DNA of 64,000 nucleotides from HXMU1420-13 sp965601825 (GTDB lineage: Bacteria; Bacteroidota; Rhodothermia; Balneolales; Balneolaceae). The notes under the pieces are model-generated. The model ran no database searches. It saw only the letters and a program-made list of their open reading frames with translations, and was not told where the DNA came from. The DNA is taken from the NCBI GenBank assembly GCA_965601825.1, contig OZ271839.1:2480001-2544000 (forward strand), read 5' to 3'. Positions within the stretch are counted from its first letter, which is position 1, and each line of letters starts with the position of its first letter. The translations under genes and the position numbers were made by a program. This document shows, piece after piece, positions 54,953 through 64,000 of the stretch.

Positions 54953-55624
54953 ATGATTCAACTCACCCGATCATTTTCCTATCTACTTTTAGTGCTTTGT
55001 TTGGTACCAATAAGTGCTTTATCACAAGAAGAACCCCGATTTGCTTCTGAGGTTGATAGTTTAGCTAACCTTGATTTTGAACGGGATAGTGAACTACCCC
55101 TTGCTGTTTTTACAGGAAGTTCCAGTATTAGAATGTGGGAAGATTTAGAATCTTCATTTCCCGGTTTTCAGGTTATAAATCGTGGATTTGGCGGTTCAGA
55201 ATTCTCTGACCTTATTCGCTATAAAGAAGAATTAATTTTCAGTTATCAACCTGACTACCTCTTTATTTATGAAGGTGATAACGATGTAAACAGTGGGAAA
55301 AGTCCGGTTGAAATTGCCGAAGAAGCCAATAATTTGATTCTGGAGATTAAAAACAGACTTCCTCGAACTAAGATTTTTATGATATCTCCAAAACCAAGTA
55401 TCTCCAGATGGGAGCTTAGAGATCAATACCTCACCGTTAACTTGTTATTAAACCAAATTTCTAAAAACCATTATTCTACTTATTTCATCGATGTTTGGAC
55501 ACCAATGATGGATGAAAATAATGAAGTTCGAACTGATCTTTTTATCGAGGATGATCTTCATATGAATGATGCCGGCTATGAAATTTGGAAACAAATAATT
55601 GGTCAATATTTACCACAAAATTGA
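54953..55624 (+). CDS. SGNH/GDSL-like exported hydrolase
   Basis: A 223-residue protein with a signal peptide (about 1-24). The SGNH pattern is present: Ser in TGSSSIRMW, Gly in INRGFGG, Asn in GDNDVN and the Asp-His dyad in DDLHMNDAGY. Related enzymes remove acetyl or acyl groups from polysaccharides. The stop overlaps the next gene's start (TGATG). Confidence 0.85.
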   Translation: MIQLTRSFSYLLLVLCLVPISALSQEEPRFASEVDSLANLDFERDSELPLAVFTGSSSIRMWEDLESSFPGFQVINRGFGGSEFSDLIRYKEELIFSYQPDYLFIYEGDNDVNSGKSPVEIAEEANNLILEIKNRLPRTKIFMISPKPSISRWELRDQYLTVNLLLNQISKNHYSTYFIDVWTPMMDENNEVRTDLFIEDDLHMNDAGYEIWKQIIGQYLPQN

Positions 55625-56241
55625 TGGTGAATTCGAATACCTGGAATAAAATCAGATATTCAATCTATCAACCATTTTATGATCTGATTGCAAATTACTT
55701 CCGAAATTTTAGATCTCGATCTATTCAATCATTAAATCTGAACCAAGATGACAAAATCCTCATAATTGGAGCAGGTACCGGTTTAGATTTAGAGTTTTTA
55801 GTTGGGCATGAAAATATTACTGCAATCGACATTACTCCTTCCATGTTATCTAAACTTGAAAGACGTGCTAAAACACTAGATATATCGGTTAAAACGGAAG
55901 TGATGGATGGCAGTAATCTGAATTTTGATAGCAATACATTTGATGCCGTTATTCTCCATTTGATAATTGCTGTTATACCGAACCCGATTAATTGCTTAAA
56001 AGAGACTGAACGTGTTTTAAAACAAGGTGGAAAATTCACAATCATGGATAAGTTCGTTAAGCCGGGATTATCTCCATCCATAATTATCAGATTAGCTAAT
56101 CCATTGACTTCACTATTGGCAACCCATATTTCAAGAGATATCAATGAACTAATTTCACACACTACTTTAAATAAAACTGTACATGAGAAACTTCAGGGAA
56201 TATTCTGGCTAATTCAGGGTCATAAGAATTACAAAGATTAA
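55624..56241 (+). CDS. SAM-dependent methyltransferase (class I)
   Basis: A 205-residue methyltransferase: motif I LIIGAGTGLDLEFL, post-I ITAIDITPSML, motif II NTFDAVILHLIIAVIP and motif III EETRVL-type LKETERVLKQGG. The N-terminus fits phospholipid or ubiquinone-type methylases of the PmtA group, which is not decisive. I chose ATG at 55624, which overlaps the hydrolase stop in the classic TGATG; a longer start at 55585 would overlap by 40 bases. Confidence 0.8.
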   Translation: MVNSNTWNKIRYSIYQPFYDLIANYFRNFRSRSIQSLNLNQDDKILIIGAGTGLDLEFLVGHENITAIDITPSMLSKLERRAKTLDISVKTEVMDGSNLNFDSNTFDAVILHLIIAVIPNPINCLKETERVLKQGGKFTIMDKFVKPGLSPSIIIRLANPLTSLLATHISRDINELISHTTLNKTVHEKLQGIFWLIQGHKNYKD

Positions 56242-56301
56242 AATTTCATCCGAGTTGAATCATTATCGAAAAACCAACGATTAATTCAGTAATTTAGAAA
56301 T

Positions 56302-57552
56302 TTGTATATCACTAAAATCAACGTGTCCAAGGTCTTATTTTCCGTTCTATTTCTACTAGTTGTCTTAGGCGTTTCCAGTTTATATTCTGATAAACCTGAG
56401 GTTATACTAACTCAGGAGCCTATTTATAATCCAGCGCAGGATTCACTTCAGAGTTTTCTCAATGATTTTGAAGCTGACTTAATTAAAGGGGCAGAAAATA
56501 AAGGATTACCCGGTGGTGCATTTGTAATCACGTATAAAGATGAGGTTTTAATTGCCAAAGGTTTTGGAACAAGAGAAGCAGGCGTACCTCTTCCTGTTGA
56601 TGAACACACAGTCTTTCGTTTGGGTAGTGTCTCAAAAGGATTTGCATCTATTTTAACGGGAATGATGGTAGATCAGGGATTACTGACTTTCGATGCTTCT
56701 GTCTATAAAATTGTTCCAAATTTTAGATTAAGTGACGCTGATCAGACCGAAAGAATTGAAGTGCAGCATCTTTTATCGCATACAACCGGGCTACCAAGAC
56801 ATGCATACACTAATCTTGTTGAAGATGGATTATCTCTTGAACGAATAATTCCAAAATTTGAAGATGTTCCTTTGATTAGTACCGAAGGTGAACAACAAGC
56901 ATATACGAATGCTGCCTATGCAATTATTGAAAAAGTACTCGAGCGACGAACCAATACAGATTTCAATACCCTTCTTGATGAAGAGATCTTTCAAACTATA
57001 GGAATGGAATCTGCTTCATCCACTTACGGTGCCTTGAAAGAGAATACGAACAAGGCTCTACCTCATTTTTACAGTCGTGCTGCAAGAGAAAGAGTATCAG
57101 TTCCTATCAAAAACAATTATTACAATGCAGTCTCTGCCGGAGGTATTAACGCGTCGATTTCAGACATGGGGCAATGGCTACTACTCTTAACCGGTAACAG
57201 ACCTGATTTGATAAAGGATGAAACTTTAGATCAAATTTTTGAACCTACTTCAACTATCCCAAATAAAAGATTTAGCAGATTTTGGGATGGAGTTAATGAA
57301 TCACATTATGCAATGGGTTGGCGAACTTTATATAATGGAGAACAAACCATTGTTTATCATGGCGGATATGTTAATGGTTATAGAAGTGAAATCGCATTTG
57401 ATAAAGAGAATCAAATCGGGATCAGTATTTTATTTCACTCCAATACCAACTATGCCGTTGAGGTAATTCCCAAGTTCTTTAATGAGTTTGCTGTAGTTGA
57501 TGAATTCTTTAAATCATACAATTCAGAAATAGAGCTGAATTCAGATGAATAA
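56302..57552 (+). CDS. Beta-lactamase-like serine hydrolase (class C fold)
   Basis: A 416-residue exported or membrane-anchored enzyme with an N-terminal hydrophobic segment (about 10-28). The active-site motif SVSK is at 109-112; the Tyr motif is YTN near 203, and the third motif is HGG near the C-terminus. Such proteins are often DD-peptidases or esterases, not drug-resistance enzymes. It starts with TTG at 56302. It overlaps the DUF1801 gene by eight bases. Confidence 0.85.
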   Translation: MYITKINVSKVLFSVLFLLVVLGVSSLYSDKPEVILTQEPIYNPAQDSLQSFLNDFEADLIKGAENKGLPGGAFVITYKDEVLIAKGFGTREAGVPLPVDEHTVFRLGSVSKGFASILTGMMVDQGLLTFDASVYKIVPNFRLSDADQTERIEVQHLLSHTTGLPRHAYTNLVEDGLSLERIIPKFEDVPLISTEGEQQAYTNAAYAIIEKVLERRTNTDFNTLLDEEIFQTIGMESASSTYGALKENTNKALPHFYSRAARERVSVPIKNNYYNAVSAGGINASISDMGQWLLLLTGNRPDLIKDETLDQIFEPTSTIPNKRFSRFWDGVNESHYAMGWRTLYNGEQTIVYHGGYVNGYRSEIAFDKENQIGISILFHSNTNYAVEVIPKFFNEFAVVDEFFKSYNSEIELNSDE

Positions 57553-57934
57553 AATTCAAAAAATCTCTTTCAAAAGTATTGATGAGTTTTTGGATTACAT
57601 TCCTGATGAAGAATTGAAAATTGTTGATGAACTAAGAAATTTAGTATTCGATTGCATACCTGATATCAATGAAAAACTTTCTTACAACGTCCCATTTTAC
57701 GCCAGGAAAAAGACAATTTGTTTTATTTGGCCGGCTTCAATCCCCTGGGGAAATGTTAAAGAAAATCATGTCGTACTGGGTTTCTCAAACGGACATCAAA
57801 TTCCGGATCCATTTAATATACTAGAGAGAGAAACTCGAAGGCATATCAGTACTATTTCATTCAGTGTCTCTGAAGGGATCAATCCTGAAGTAGTTCGATT
57901 CTATCTCTTTGAAGCTTTAGAATTAGATAAATAA
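57545..57934 (+). CDS. DUF1801 protein (YdhG-like)
   Basis: A 129-residue soluble protein of the DUF1801 family: SIDEFLDYIPDEELKIVDELR, KLSYNVPFYARKKTICF and VVLGFSNG. The fold resembles a small alpha/beta domain; the role is not known. It overlaps the serine hydrolase gene by eight bases, so translation is probably coupled. Confidence 0.8.
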   Translation: MNKIQKISFKSIDEFLDYIPDEELKIVDELRNLVFDCIPDINEKLSYNVPFYARKKTICFIWPASIPWGNVKENHVVLGFSNGHQIPDPFNILERETRRHISTISFSVSEGINPEVVRFYLFEALELDK

Positions 57935-57996
57935 TTCTGAATCAAAAACTAATTCAGATCGTACTTTCCCGAGAAACTAATAATAAATAATTGGTC

Positions 57997-58161
57997 ATGA
58001 GCATTTTAAGAATACTATTCGCAATTTTTCTTCCACCTGTTGGTGTTTTTCTAACTGTAGGTTTAAGAGGAGCTTTCTGGTTAAATATCTTATTAACAAT
58101 TTTAGGCTACTTGCCAGGAATTATTCATGCAGTATGGGTAATCGCCAAGCATGATAAATAA
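57997..58161 (+). CDS. Pmp3/YqaE-family small membrane peptide
   Basis: A 54-residue protein, translated by hand: MSILRILFAIFLPPVGVF, then a charged turn, WLNILLTILGYLPGIIHAVWV and a short basic tail. This is the UPF0057/Pmp3 two-helix pattern with PPVGVF and GYLPGIIHA. Members are linked to salt and cold stress through membrane potential. It ends directly against the convergent lipoprotein gene (no gap). Confidence 0.9.
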   Translation: MSILRILFAIFLPPVGVFLTVGLRGAFWLNILLTILGYLPGIIHAVWVIAKHDK

Positions 58162-58659
58162 CTAGAAATAATACTTAGTAGTCGCTTTTGCTATTCCTGT
58201 AGCTAGAATTACGATACCTACCACACCAAGTATAGATCCATATAGGGTGCCTTCAATTCCATTAAAATCTCTTGATACAAAACCTGAGTTACTGAATTCA
58301 TCATTGTCATCATCTTTGGTAAAGGATGTATATAAAATAAAAGCACCCCCTATCAATCCTATTCCAATAACAGAAGTATCTTTGTGATCACCTACGGTTT
58401 TGATCATTTCTATATCAGAAATTGCGTACTTAATCGTATCTGATTCAATTATATGAGTTATAGAATCTGCATTTAGCTCAAAAGTACCGTCTCTTAATTC
58501 GGTTCCATCATTTAGATAAACACTCGTTTTAAACGTTTGAATCTCTTGATTAAGCTTTTCTATTGAAGATTCAGAAGAGCTATCTATATATACTTTAGTT
58601 CCGGAGCACCCCGCACAAAGTAATACAAATGATAGAATTAGAATTATTTTCGCAGTCAT
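58162..58659 (-). CDS. Small lipoprotein of unknown function
   Basis: A 165-residue lipoprotein with lipobox Cys18 (LLCAGCSG). A hydrophilic region (about 20-100) includes VYLNDGTELRDGTFELNADS and a Ser/Asp-rich part. Two hydrophobic segments follow near 95-112 and 137-158. I recognise no family; the early part resembles small beta domains that respond to 'LNDG' strands. It lies opposite the aldo/keto reductase, with a shared intergenic region of 52 bases. Confidence 0.65.
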   Translation of the reverse strand: MTAKIILILSFVLLCAGCSGTKVYIDSSSESSIEKLNQEIQTFKTSVYLNDGTELRDGTFELNADSITHIIESDTIKYAISDIEMIKTVGDHKDTSVIGIGLIGGAFILYTSFTKDDDNDEFSNSGFVSRDFNGIEGTLYGSILGVVGIVILATGIAKATTKYYF

Positions 58660-58711
58660 AAATTGTTTGTATTAATTAATTTATTGTAGTTAAAAAACTC
58701 CTCTATATAAA

Positions 58712-59593
58712 ATGGACATCAGAAAACTTGGCAATTCTAATCTTGAAGTCTCCGAAATCAGCTTTGGGTGTATGTCGCTCGATGTTCATTCCAAATCATC
58801 CATTAAACTCTTAAGAGATGCTTTCGAAAACGGAATTAATTTCTTTGATACAGCTGATTTATATGACCGAGGTGAAAATGAAAAATTAGTTGGAAATGCA
58901 CTTAAATCACTTCGAAAAGATGTAATCATAGCCACCAAAGTTGGCAATCAATGGTTTAAAGATAGTTCCGGCTGGGATTGGAATCCTACAAAAGAATACA
59001 TCTTAAAAGCAGTGGAAGATTCTCTAGTTCGACTTCAAACTGATTATATCGACTTATACCAATTACATGGCGGTACCATTGAAGACCCTATTGATGAAAC
59101 TATTGAGGCATTTGAAAAGCTGAAAAAGGAGGGAAAAATCAGGGAGTATGGTATCTCATCAATTAGACCAAATGTAATTCGAGAATGGGTAAAAAAATCC
59201 AATATGGCTTCAGTTATGATGCAATATAGCTTACTGGATCGCCGACCAGAGGAAGAAGTCTTAGACTTACTTTATAAGAATAATATTTCTGTTGTAACTC
59301 GTGGCACAATTGCCAAAGGCTTACTTGCCGGTAAACCTCCTAAAAATTATCTGGATTATTCAGAATCAGAAATCAAAACATTACAGATTGCATTAGAAAA
59401 ATTTGATTACCCAATAAACACAGCTATACAGTTTGTTTTGAATAAGCCAGCAGTTGCCAGTGCGGTATTAGGAATTCGAAATCAACAGCAACTGCATTCG
59501 ATTCTTGATACAAGAAATGGAGCTCAATCCCTAAATTTATCTAATCATATTCGGGAAATACTTCCAATAAATTACTATTCGAATCATAGGTAA
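58712..59593 (+). CDS. Aldo/keto reductase
   Basis: A 293-residue NADPH-dependent oxidoreductase with the catalytic tetrad Asp (FFDTADLYDRG), Tyr in the same segment, Lys in IATKVGNQW and His in YQLHGG. The C-terminal cofactor loop is somewhat short, ending with PAVASAVLGIRNQQQL. Substrate unknown. Full length; ATG start at 58712. Confidence 0.9.
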   Translation: MDIRKLGNSNLEVSEISFGCMSLDVHSKSSIKLLRDAFENGINFFDTADLYDRGENEKLVGNALKSLRKDVIIATKVGNQWFKDSSGWDWNPTKEYILKAVEDSLVRLQTDYIDLYQLHGGTIEDPIDETIEAFEKLKKEGKIREYGISSIRPNVIREWVKKSNMASVMMQYSLLDRRPEEEVLDLLYKNNISVVTRGTIAKGLLAGKPPKNYLDYSESEIKTLQIALEKFDYPINTAIQFVLNKPAVASAVLGIRNQQQLHSILDTRNGAQSLNLSNHIREILPINYYSNHR

Positions 59594-59641
59594 TAAAAAA
59601 TCACTTTTTCCTTCTTTTGAAATCAACTATACTCATCGCGA

Positions 59642-60829
59642 ATGAGTAGTTATAAAAACACCGCGGAATATATTTATGTAGATCATAATGCACTTGTAAA
59701 TGAGTGTCTAGAGTCTATCACAAAAAGCTCTCACCTTTCAGTAGATCTGGAATTTGATAAAAACCGATTTCGGTATGGTTTTAATCTTTGCTTAATTCAA
59801 ATTTATGATGGTCAACAAACATTTTTGATTGATCCATTAGCCAAAGAAGTCGATTTATCATCAATTTTTGAAGTCTTTGAAAATCCAGATATCACAAAAA
59901 TTGTGTTTTCATTTGGTGAAGATCTTCGATTATTACATTCATTAGGTTGCTTTCCAAAAGGATTATATGATCTCCAGATTGCCAGCGGATTACTGAACTT
60001 CCCTCCTTCTTCCCTTGCTAGTTTGATTGAACAAGTGCTTGATTTTCAAATTTCGAAGAATTCGCAACAAAGTAACTGGTTCCAACGCCCTTTGAGTAGT
60101 GAACAATTAGATTATGCTGTTCAGGATGTGATTTATCTTCAGGATATTTTTGATTTATTTATCCAAAATTCTGAAACAAAAGGTATTAGTGATTGGATAG
60201 ACCAGGAGATGAAACATTTCGAATCAAATAATCATGAGGATGCCACTCAGAACGAGATTCTGAAAGAGAAATATAAGTCTAACCTAAATCAGGTAGAATG
60301 GCATGTATTATCGAAATTGATGTATCTGCGTGAAGGTCATGCTGAAAAGATAAATCGACCTCCATTCCATGTAAGTGAACGTAATACGTTAACCCAAATA
60401 GCACGAAATCCTGAATTGCAATCAAACTGGATGAAGATTTCGTCAAACCATCGAACAACAAAAAATCCCGAATTTATTAAATCACTATCTGATACTATCA
60501 AAATGGCATTAGATGAGGCAAAAGAGCTGGGTTTATCAACCAAGAAACGTGCGACAACTAAACCTAGTAAAGAAGAATATGAGCAATGGAAAGCAACAGA
60601 AATGAAAGTTAAATATGCTAAGCAGACATTCTTCAAGCCTATTCAAAAGTGCTTAGTTGATAAATATGGGGAATATGCGAAAACAATTATTCTTAATAAC
60701 CGCCTTATTAAAGATTTAGTGCAAGGTAATACCGGTAACCTACTGCCTTACAAAGAAGAAGTAATTATAAGTTGCTCCGCTAAACTAGGCTTAGATGCTA
60801 ATCTTTATCTAAATAATGGTACAGTTTAG
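59642..60829 (+). CDS. rnd: Ribonuclease D
   Basis: A 395-residue 3'-5' exonuclease. The DEDD motifs are DLEF, FSFGEDLRLLHSLG and the Tyr-containing LDYAVQDVIYLQDIF. An HRDC domain (about 215-290) follows, and there is a longer C-terminus than E. coli RNase D. It trims tRNA precursors and other RNAs. Its TAG stop shares a base with the GTG start of the next gene. Confidence 0.88.
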   Translation: MSSYKNTAEYIYVDHNALVNECLESITKSSHLSVDLEFDKNRFRYGFNLCLIQIYDGQQTFLIDPLAKEVDLSSIFEVFENPDITKIVFSFGEDLRLLHSLGCFPKGLYDLQIASGLLNFPPSSLASLIEQVLDFQISKNSQQSNWFQRPLSSEQLDYAVQDVIYLQDIFDLFIQNSETKGISDWIDQEMKHFESNNHEDATQNEILKEKYKSNLNQVEWHVLSKLMYLREGHAEKINRPPFHVSERNTLTQIARNPELQSNWMKISSNHRTTKNPEFIKSLSDTIKMALDEAKELGLSTKKRATTKPSKEEYEQWKATEMKVKYAKQTFFKPIQKCLVDKYGEYAKTIILNNRLIKDLVQGNTGNLLPYKEEVIISCSAKLGLDANLYLNNGTV

Positions 60830-61818
60830 TGAAAGTATTATATATAGGCGGAACCGGGAATATCAGCAAACAAAGCTCCATTAGAGCGGTTGAACAAGGA
60901 ATCGATCTTTATCTATTGAACAGAGGCACTACAGGCGTTCAGATTCCGGGGGCAAATACTATTTTAGGTGACATACATGATCTAGAGAACATGAAAGCTG
61001 TTCTTAAGAATCATGACTGGGATGTAGTTGTAAACTGGATTGCTTTCACTCCAGACGACATTAAAAATGATCTTGAGCTTTTTAAAGGTAAAACGAAACA
61101 ATACATCTTTATTAGTACCGCTTCTGCTTACCAAAAACCACCGACTACTCCAATTATCACCGAATCAACTCCTCTGTATAATCCTTTCTGGAAATACTCG
61201 CGAGATAAAATTGCATGCGAAGACGCATTAATGAAAGCATATCGTGATCTAGATTTTCCAGTTACCATTGTACGGCCATCCCATACATATGACACCGTAA
61301 TACCGGTAACAATAGGTGGCTGGACTGAATACACAGTGGTTGATCGGATGAAAAAAGGAAAAAAAGTAATTATTCAGGGCGATGGAACAAGTTTATGGAC
61401 CATTACGCATTCCAAAGACTTTGCAAAAGGATTTAACGGCTTACTTGGAAATCCTCAATCAATAGGTCATTCTTTTCACATTACGAGTGATGAATGGTTA
61501 ACATGGAATCAGATATATCAGTTTGTTGCTGATGCAGTTGGCGTAGATCTAAACGCCATTCATATTGCCACGGATTTTATTGATAAAATTGCTCCCGGTG
61601 AAAAAGACGGATTATGGGGAGACAAAGCTCACTGCGGTATATTTGACAATTCGAAGATTAAAAATCTTGTGCCGGATTATACCGCAACTATTCCATTCTC
61701 GGAGGGCATAAAAGAAACATTGGCATGGTTTGAAGCAAATCCTAATAGAATGATAATTCGTGATGAGACAAATACAATGATGGATAAAATCTTAAAAGCA
61801 TATGGAGAACTAGCGTAA
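60829..61818 (+). CDS. NAD-dependent epimerase/dehydratase family protein
   Basis: A 329-residue extended SDR with IGGTGNISKQ as the NAD-binding loop, ISTASAYQKPP and an active-site region around WKYSRDKIACED, with Tyr and Lys five residues apart. The substrate is unknown; related proteins act on nucleotide sugars. GTG start overlapping the RNase D stop by one base. Confidence 0.85.
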   Translation: MKVLYIGGTGNISKQSSIRAVEQGIDLYLLNRGTTGVQIPGANTILGDIHDLENMKAVLKNHDWDVVVNWIAFTPDDIKNDLELFKGKTKQYIFISTASAYQKPPTTPIITESTPLYNPFWKYSRDKIACEDALMKAYRDLDFPVTIVRPSHTYDTVIPVTIGGWTEYTVVDRMKKGKKVIIQGDGTSLWTITHSKDFAKGFNGLLGNPQSIGHSFHITSDEWLTWNQIYQFVADAVGVDLNAIHIATDFIDKIAPGEKDGLWGDKAHCGIFDNSKIKNLVPDYTATIPFSEGIKETLAWFEANPNRMIIRDETNTMMDKILKAYGELA

Positions 61819-62190
61819 ATGAAAGGCTTACTACGACTTGAGGAACTTATTCAATTTATAATCTCGATAGGATTATTAACTGCATTTGAAGCAGATTGGT
61901 GGTGGTACCCTATACTATTCCTAGGGCCTGATATTAGTATGGTCGGTTATTTGATCAATTCAAAGTTTGGAGCAGTTCTATACAATATCTTTCATTTCAA
62001 AGGTTTGGGTTTGATTATTGCCGGAATCGGCATATACCTTCAGATTGATCAAATTGTACTATCAGGAATTGTCATTTTTGGCCATGCTTCATTGGATAGG
62101 TCTGTTGGATACGGCCTAAAATATTTGGATTCATTCAATCATACACATCTAGGCATAATTGGTAAGCCAGAAAGTCAAAATGAAGCTTGA
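61819..62190 (+). CDS. DUF4260 small membrane protein
   Basis: A 123-residue membrane protein of the DUF4260 family: EADWWWYPILFLGPDISMVGYL, YNIFHFKGLGLIIAG and GHASLDRSVGYGLKY. About four transmembrane helices. It starts directly after the epimerase stop, so translation is probably coupled. Function unknown. It converges on bioA with eight bases between stops. Confidence 0.85.
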   Translation: MKGLLRLEELIQFIISIGLLTAFEADWWWYPILFLGPDISMVGYLINSKFGAVLYNIFHFKGLGLIIAGIGIYLQIDQIVLSGIVIFGHASLDRSVGYGLKYLDSFNHTHLGIIGKPESQNEA

Positions 62191-62198
62191 TTTGGGAA

Positions 62199-63473
62199 TT
62201 AGCCAACAAGCTTTAAGAGTGCATCATACATACCATCAATTTCAGCTTCCGTAACGCAATATGGTGGCATTAAATAAAATGCATTTCCCAATGGCCGAAA
62301 CAGATATCCTAAGTCAAGACAGTTCTTTTTAATATCATTTGCAATGGAATTATAATATCCATCTGCTTCATCATTGATGATATCAAGAGCGGATATAGTT
62401 CCTTTCACTCTAAAGTTTTTCAATCTAGGGTGATCTTTAATCTTCTCTACATTTTTTAAATGAATTGCTTCAATATTTTTAAACGTGGATTCATTTTCAT
62501 TAAGTAAGTCCCAAGAAGCGACACCCGCGGCACACCCAATCGGATTTCCTGTGTAACTATGAGCATGCCAAAAAGTTTTTAAGGGATCATCAGTATTAAA
62601 TGTTTCATAGATATCATCACTGCAAACCGTTGCAGCTAATGGAGTAAATCCGCCTGTTATTCCTTTACTTAAGCAAATGATATCAGGTTCTACTTGGGCT
62701 TTCAGGCAAGCAAAATAATCTCCGGTTCTTCCGAATCCCGTCATTACTTCATCAAACATCAGTAACACATTAAACTGACGGTTCACCCAGTGCACTTTCT
62801 GCAAAAATTCCTCACTGCACATTCTCATTCCTCCTGCTCCCTGAATGAGCGGCTCCATGATTATGCCGGCATATTTCCCCGGATTTTCATCCAAAAGCTC
62901 TTCCAACTGTTCAATAACAGCATCTTCTTTTGAGGCTCTATTAGGATCACCTATCCAGGTTTCCGGAAATGGCAGTACTTCAACATCGAACATCAAATCA
63001 TTAAAGGTGTCTGCAAAGAAGTTTCCACGCTCTCCTACAGACATGGCACCAAGAGTATCGCCATGATAAGCGCCATCAAAACAAATAAATGTTGTTCTAT
63101 CTTCACCTACATTCTGCCAATATTGATAAGCAACCTTTAAAGCCACTTCTACGGCCGTAGAGCCATTATCTGAATAGAATAGGCGATTTAAATTTTTTGG
63201 AAGCTTAGAAGTGATTTTTTCAGCTAAATGTTCTGCCGGATCATGAGTAAATCCCGCGAAAATTACATGTTCGAGCTTTTGAGCCTGCTCATAAATAGCT
63301 TTCGCAATTATTGGATTGCCGTGACCATGCAAATTCACCCACCAGCTCGAAATGCAATCAAGAACCTTTCTTCCATCTTCTAGATTTAAATATGCCCCAT
63401 CGCCTGATTCGACTTTTACCGGATCGGGGCTACCTTTTAAAATGGTAAATGGTTGCCAGATATTCTTATGCAT
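62199..63473 (-). CDS. bioA: Adenosylmethionine-8-amino-7-oxononanoate aminotransferase
   Basis: A 424-residue class III aminotransferase: N-terminal WQPFT, VLDCISSWWVNLHGHG, FYSDNGSTAVEVALK, DGAYHGDTLGAMS and PLIQGAGGMRM. PLP-Lys lies in LSKGITGGF (about 269). It makes 7,8-diaminopelargonate in biotin synthesis using SAM as amino donor. It starts three bases after bioD. Confidence 0.95.
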   Translation of the reverse strand: MHKNIWQPFTILKGSPDPVKVESGDGAYLNLEDGRKVLDCISSWWVNLHGHGNPIIAKAIYEQAQKLEHVIFAGFTHDPAEHLAEKITSKLPKNLNRLFYSDNGSTAVEVALKVAYQYWQNVGEDRTTFICFDGAYHGDTLGAMSVGERGNFFADTFNDLMFDVEVLPFPETWIGDPNRASKEDAVIEQLEELLDENPGKYAGIIMEPLIQGAGGMRMCSEEFLQKVHWVNRQFNVLLMFDEVMTGFGRTGDYFACLKAQVEPDIICLSKGITGGFTPLAATVCSDDIYETFNTDDPLKTFWHAHSYTGNPIGCAAGVASWDLLNENESTFKNIEAIHLKNVEKIKDHPRLKNFRVKGTISALDIINDEADGYYNSIANDIKKNCLDLGYLFRPLGNAFYLMPPYCVTEAEIDGMYDALLKLVG

Positions 63474-63476
63474 AAT

Positions 63477-64000
63477 CTATGATTCCAGACTTACTAATTG
63501 TGAAAATGCCGTTTGAAGTGACTTTTTATCAATTTTTGGCAACTCTCCAATCTCATAAATCGATAAATCACCAAAATGACGTAGAGTTTCTCTATTACTA
63601 TTGTGATAAGGTCCACTCAATATCACCGCAAAAACATAAATCCCTCTGTCTCTGAGTGCCTTGAGAGATAATAAAGTATGATTTAGTGTTCCTAATCCAC
63701 TTTTTGCAACCAATAAAACCGGTAACTTCAATTTTTCAATCATATCCAGTACGGTGTGCTCCCAATTTATGGGAACAATTAAACCACCGGCACCTTCAAC
63801 AATTAAATGTCGTGAAGAATACTTAGGTAGTTGAAAATCATCCAAATTGATAGAAACACCATCTATATCAGCAGAGGCATGCGGACTCATCGGCGTCATC
63901 AACTTCCATCGCTCAGGTATAATTCTCGTATCATCGACTTCGGAAATGCGTTGCACAAACTCAGTATCAGTCTCATCCAATAAACCAGATTGAATAGGCT
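63477..64000 (-). CDS. bioD: Dethiobiotin synthetase, 5' end outside window
   Basis: The frame runs to the right edge without a start codon, giving 174 residues of the C-terminal part. The N-terminal nucleotide loop is missing; the visible part starts PIQSGLLDETDTEFVQ, followed by VEGAGGLIVPI and SGPYHNSNRE. BioD closes the ureido ring of dethiobiotin using ATP and carbon dioxide. It lies upstream of bioA in the biotin operon. Confidence 0.92.
   Translation of the reverse strand, partial: PIQSGLLDETDTEFVQRISEVDDTRIIPERWKLMTPMSPHASADIDGVSINLDDFQLPKYSSRHLIVEGAGGLIVPINWEHTVLDMIEKLKLPVLLVAKSGLGTLNHTLLSLKALRDRGIYVFAVILSGPYHNSNRETLRHFGDLSIYEIGELPKIDKKSLQTAFSQLVSLES

Noticed and set aside
56302..57552. 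Beta-lactamase resistance gene
   Set aside because: The motifs fit the broad serine-hydrolase/DD-peptidase class; no specific resistance family can be claimed.
1..64000. CRISPR arrays, insertion sequences, rRNA genes
   Set aside because: No regularly spaced repeats, transposase frames or rRNA-like sequences were seen.

Overview
The window is an AT-rich, densely coded stretch of chromosome from a Gram-negative bacterium of the Bacteroidota/Balneolota/Rhodothermota type; a Balneolaceae-like organism is my best guess (inference). The reasons are many secreted lipoproteins, SPOR and secretin proteins, a thrA-thrB-thrC operon with a fused aspartokinase/homoserine dehydrogenase, frequent TTG/GTG starts, and a TTTG-N21-TAnnTTTG promoter-like sequence before the only tRNA. 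No rRNA, insertion sequence, CRISPR array or prophage is visible, and no gene-free gap exceeds 300 bases.

Layout. 1-4122 (minus): a probable aminolipid operon, with an OlsB-like N-acyltransferase, an OlsA/PlsC-like O-acyltransferase, a DinB-fold protein and a very unusual pseudo-hydrolase/DedA/ATP-grasp fusion that runs off the left edge. 4225-5010: a divergent alpha/beta hydrolase. 5022-15460 (minus): a complete-looking type IV pilus-like machine (two atypical pilins, PilC, PilB, a cyclic-nucleotide-binding protein, PilT, fused PilM-PilN, fused PilO-PilP, and a secretin carrying a SPOR domain). 15704-22261 (plus): an MFS transporter, a large three-repeat Ig-like lipoprotein, a MATE transporter and an eIF1/SUI1-like protein. 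22264-28527: small envelope proteins, a propeller lipoprotein, alkaline phosphatase, a DEAD-box helicase and an FKBP isomerase. 28600-28706: a possible structured RNA.

28738-37884 (minus): parA and a small ribbon-helix-helix gene, then recC-recB-recD; the recC start codon lies at the foot of a long inverted repeat. 38161-41582 (plus): a thioesterase, an Hpt protein, an OmpR-type regulator, a sensor kinase and a small unknown. Then galE, an S9 peptidase, and a tRNA-Leu(CAA) whose 3' end is duplicated 137 bases downstream. 45339-49025 (minus): an oxidoreductase, a DUF1080 lipoprotein and an MFS sugar transporter, probably handling glycosides. 49281-53959: thrABC. 53960-62190: single genes (orphan sensor kinase, GDSL hydrolase, methyltransferase, serine hydrolase, DUF1801, a Pmp3-like 54-residue peptide, aldo/keto reductase, RNase D, epimerase, DUF4260). 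62199-64000 (minus): bioA and the 3' part of bioD.

The strongest candidate for something new is the pilus locus. Its pilins have a two-residue MG leader and lack Glu5, its inner-membrane proteins are fused pairwise, its secretin has a SPOR tail, its PilT has a degenerate Asp box, and a cNMP-binding protein sits between the two motor ATPases. Second is the lipid operon with the triple fusion.
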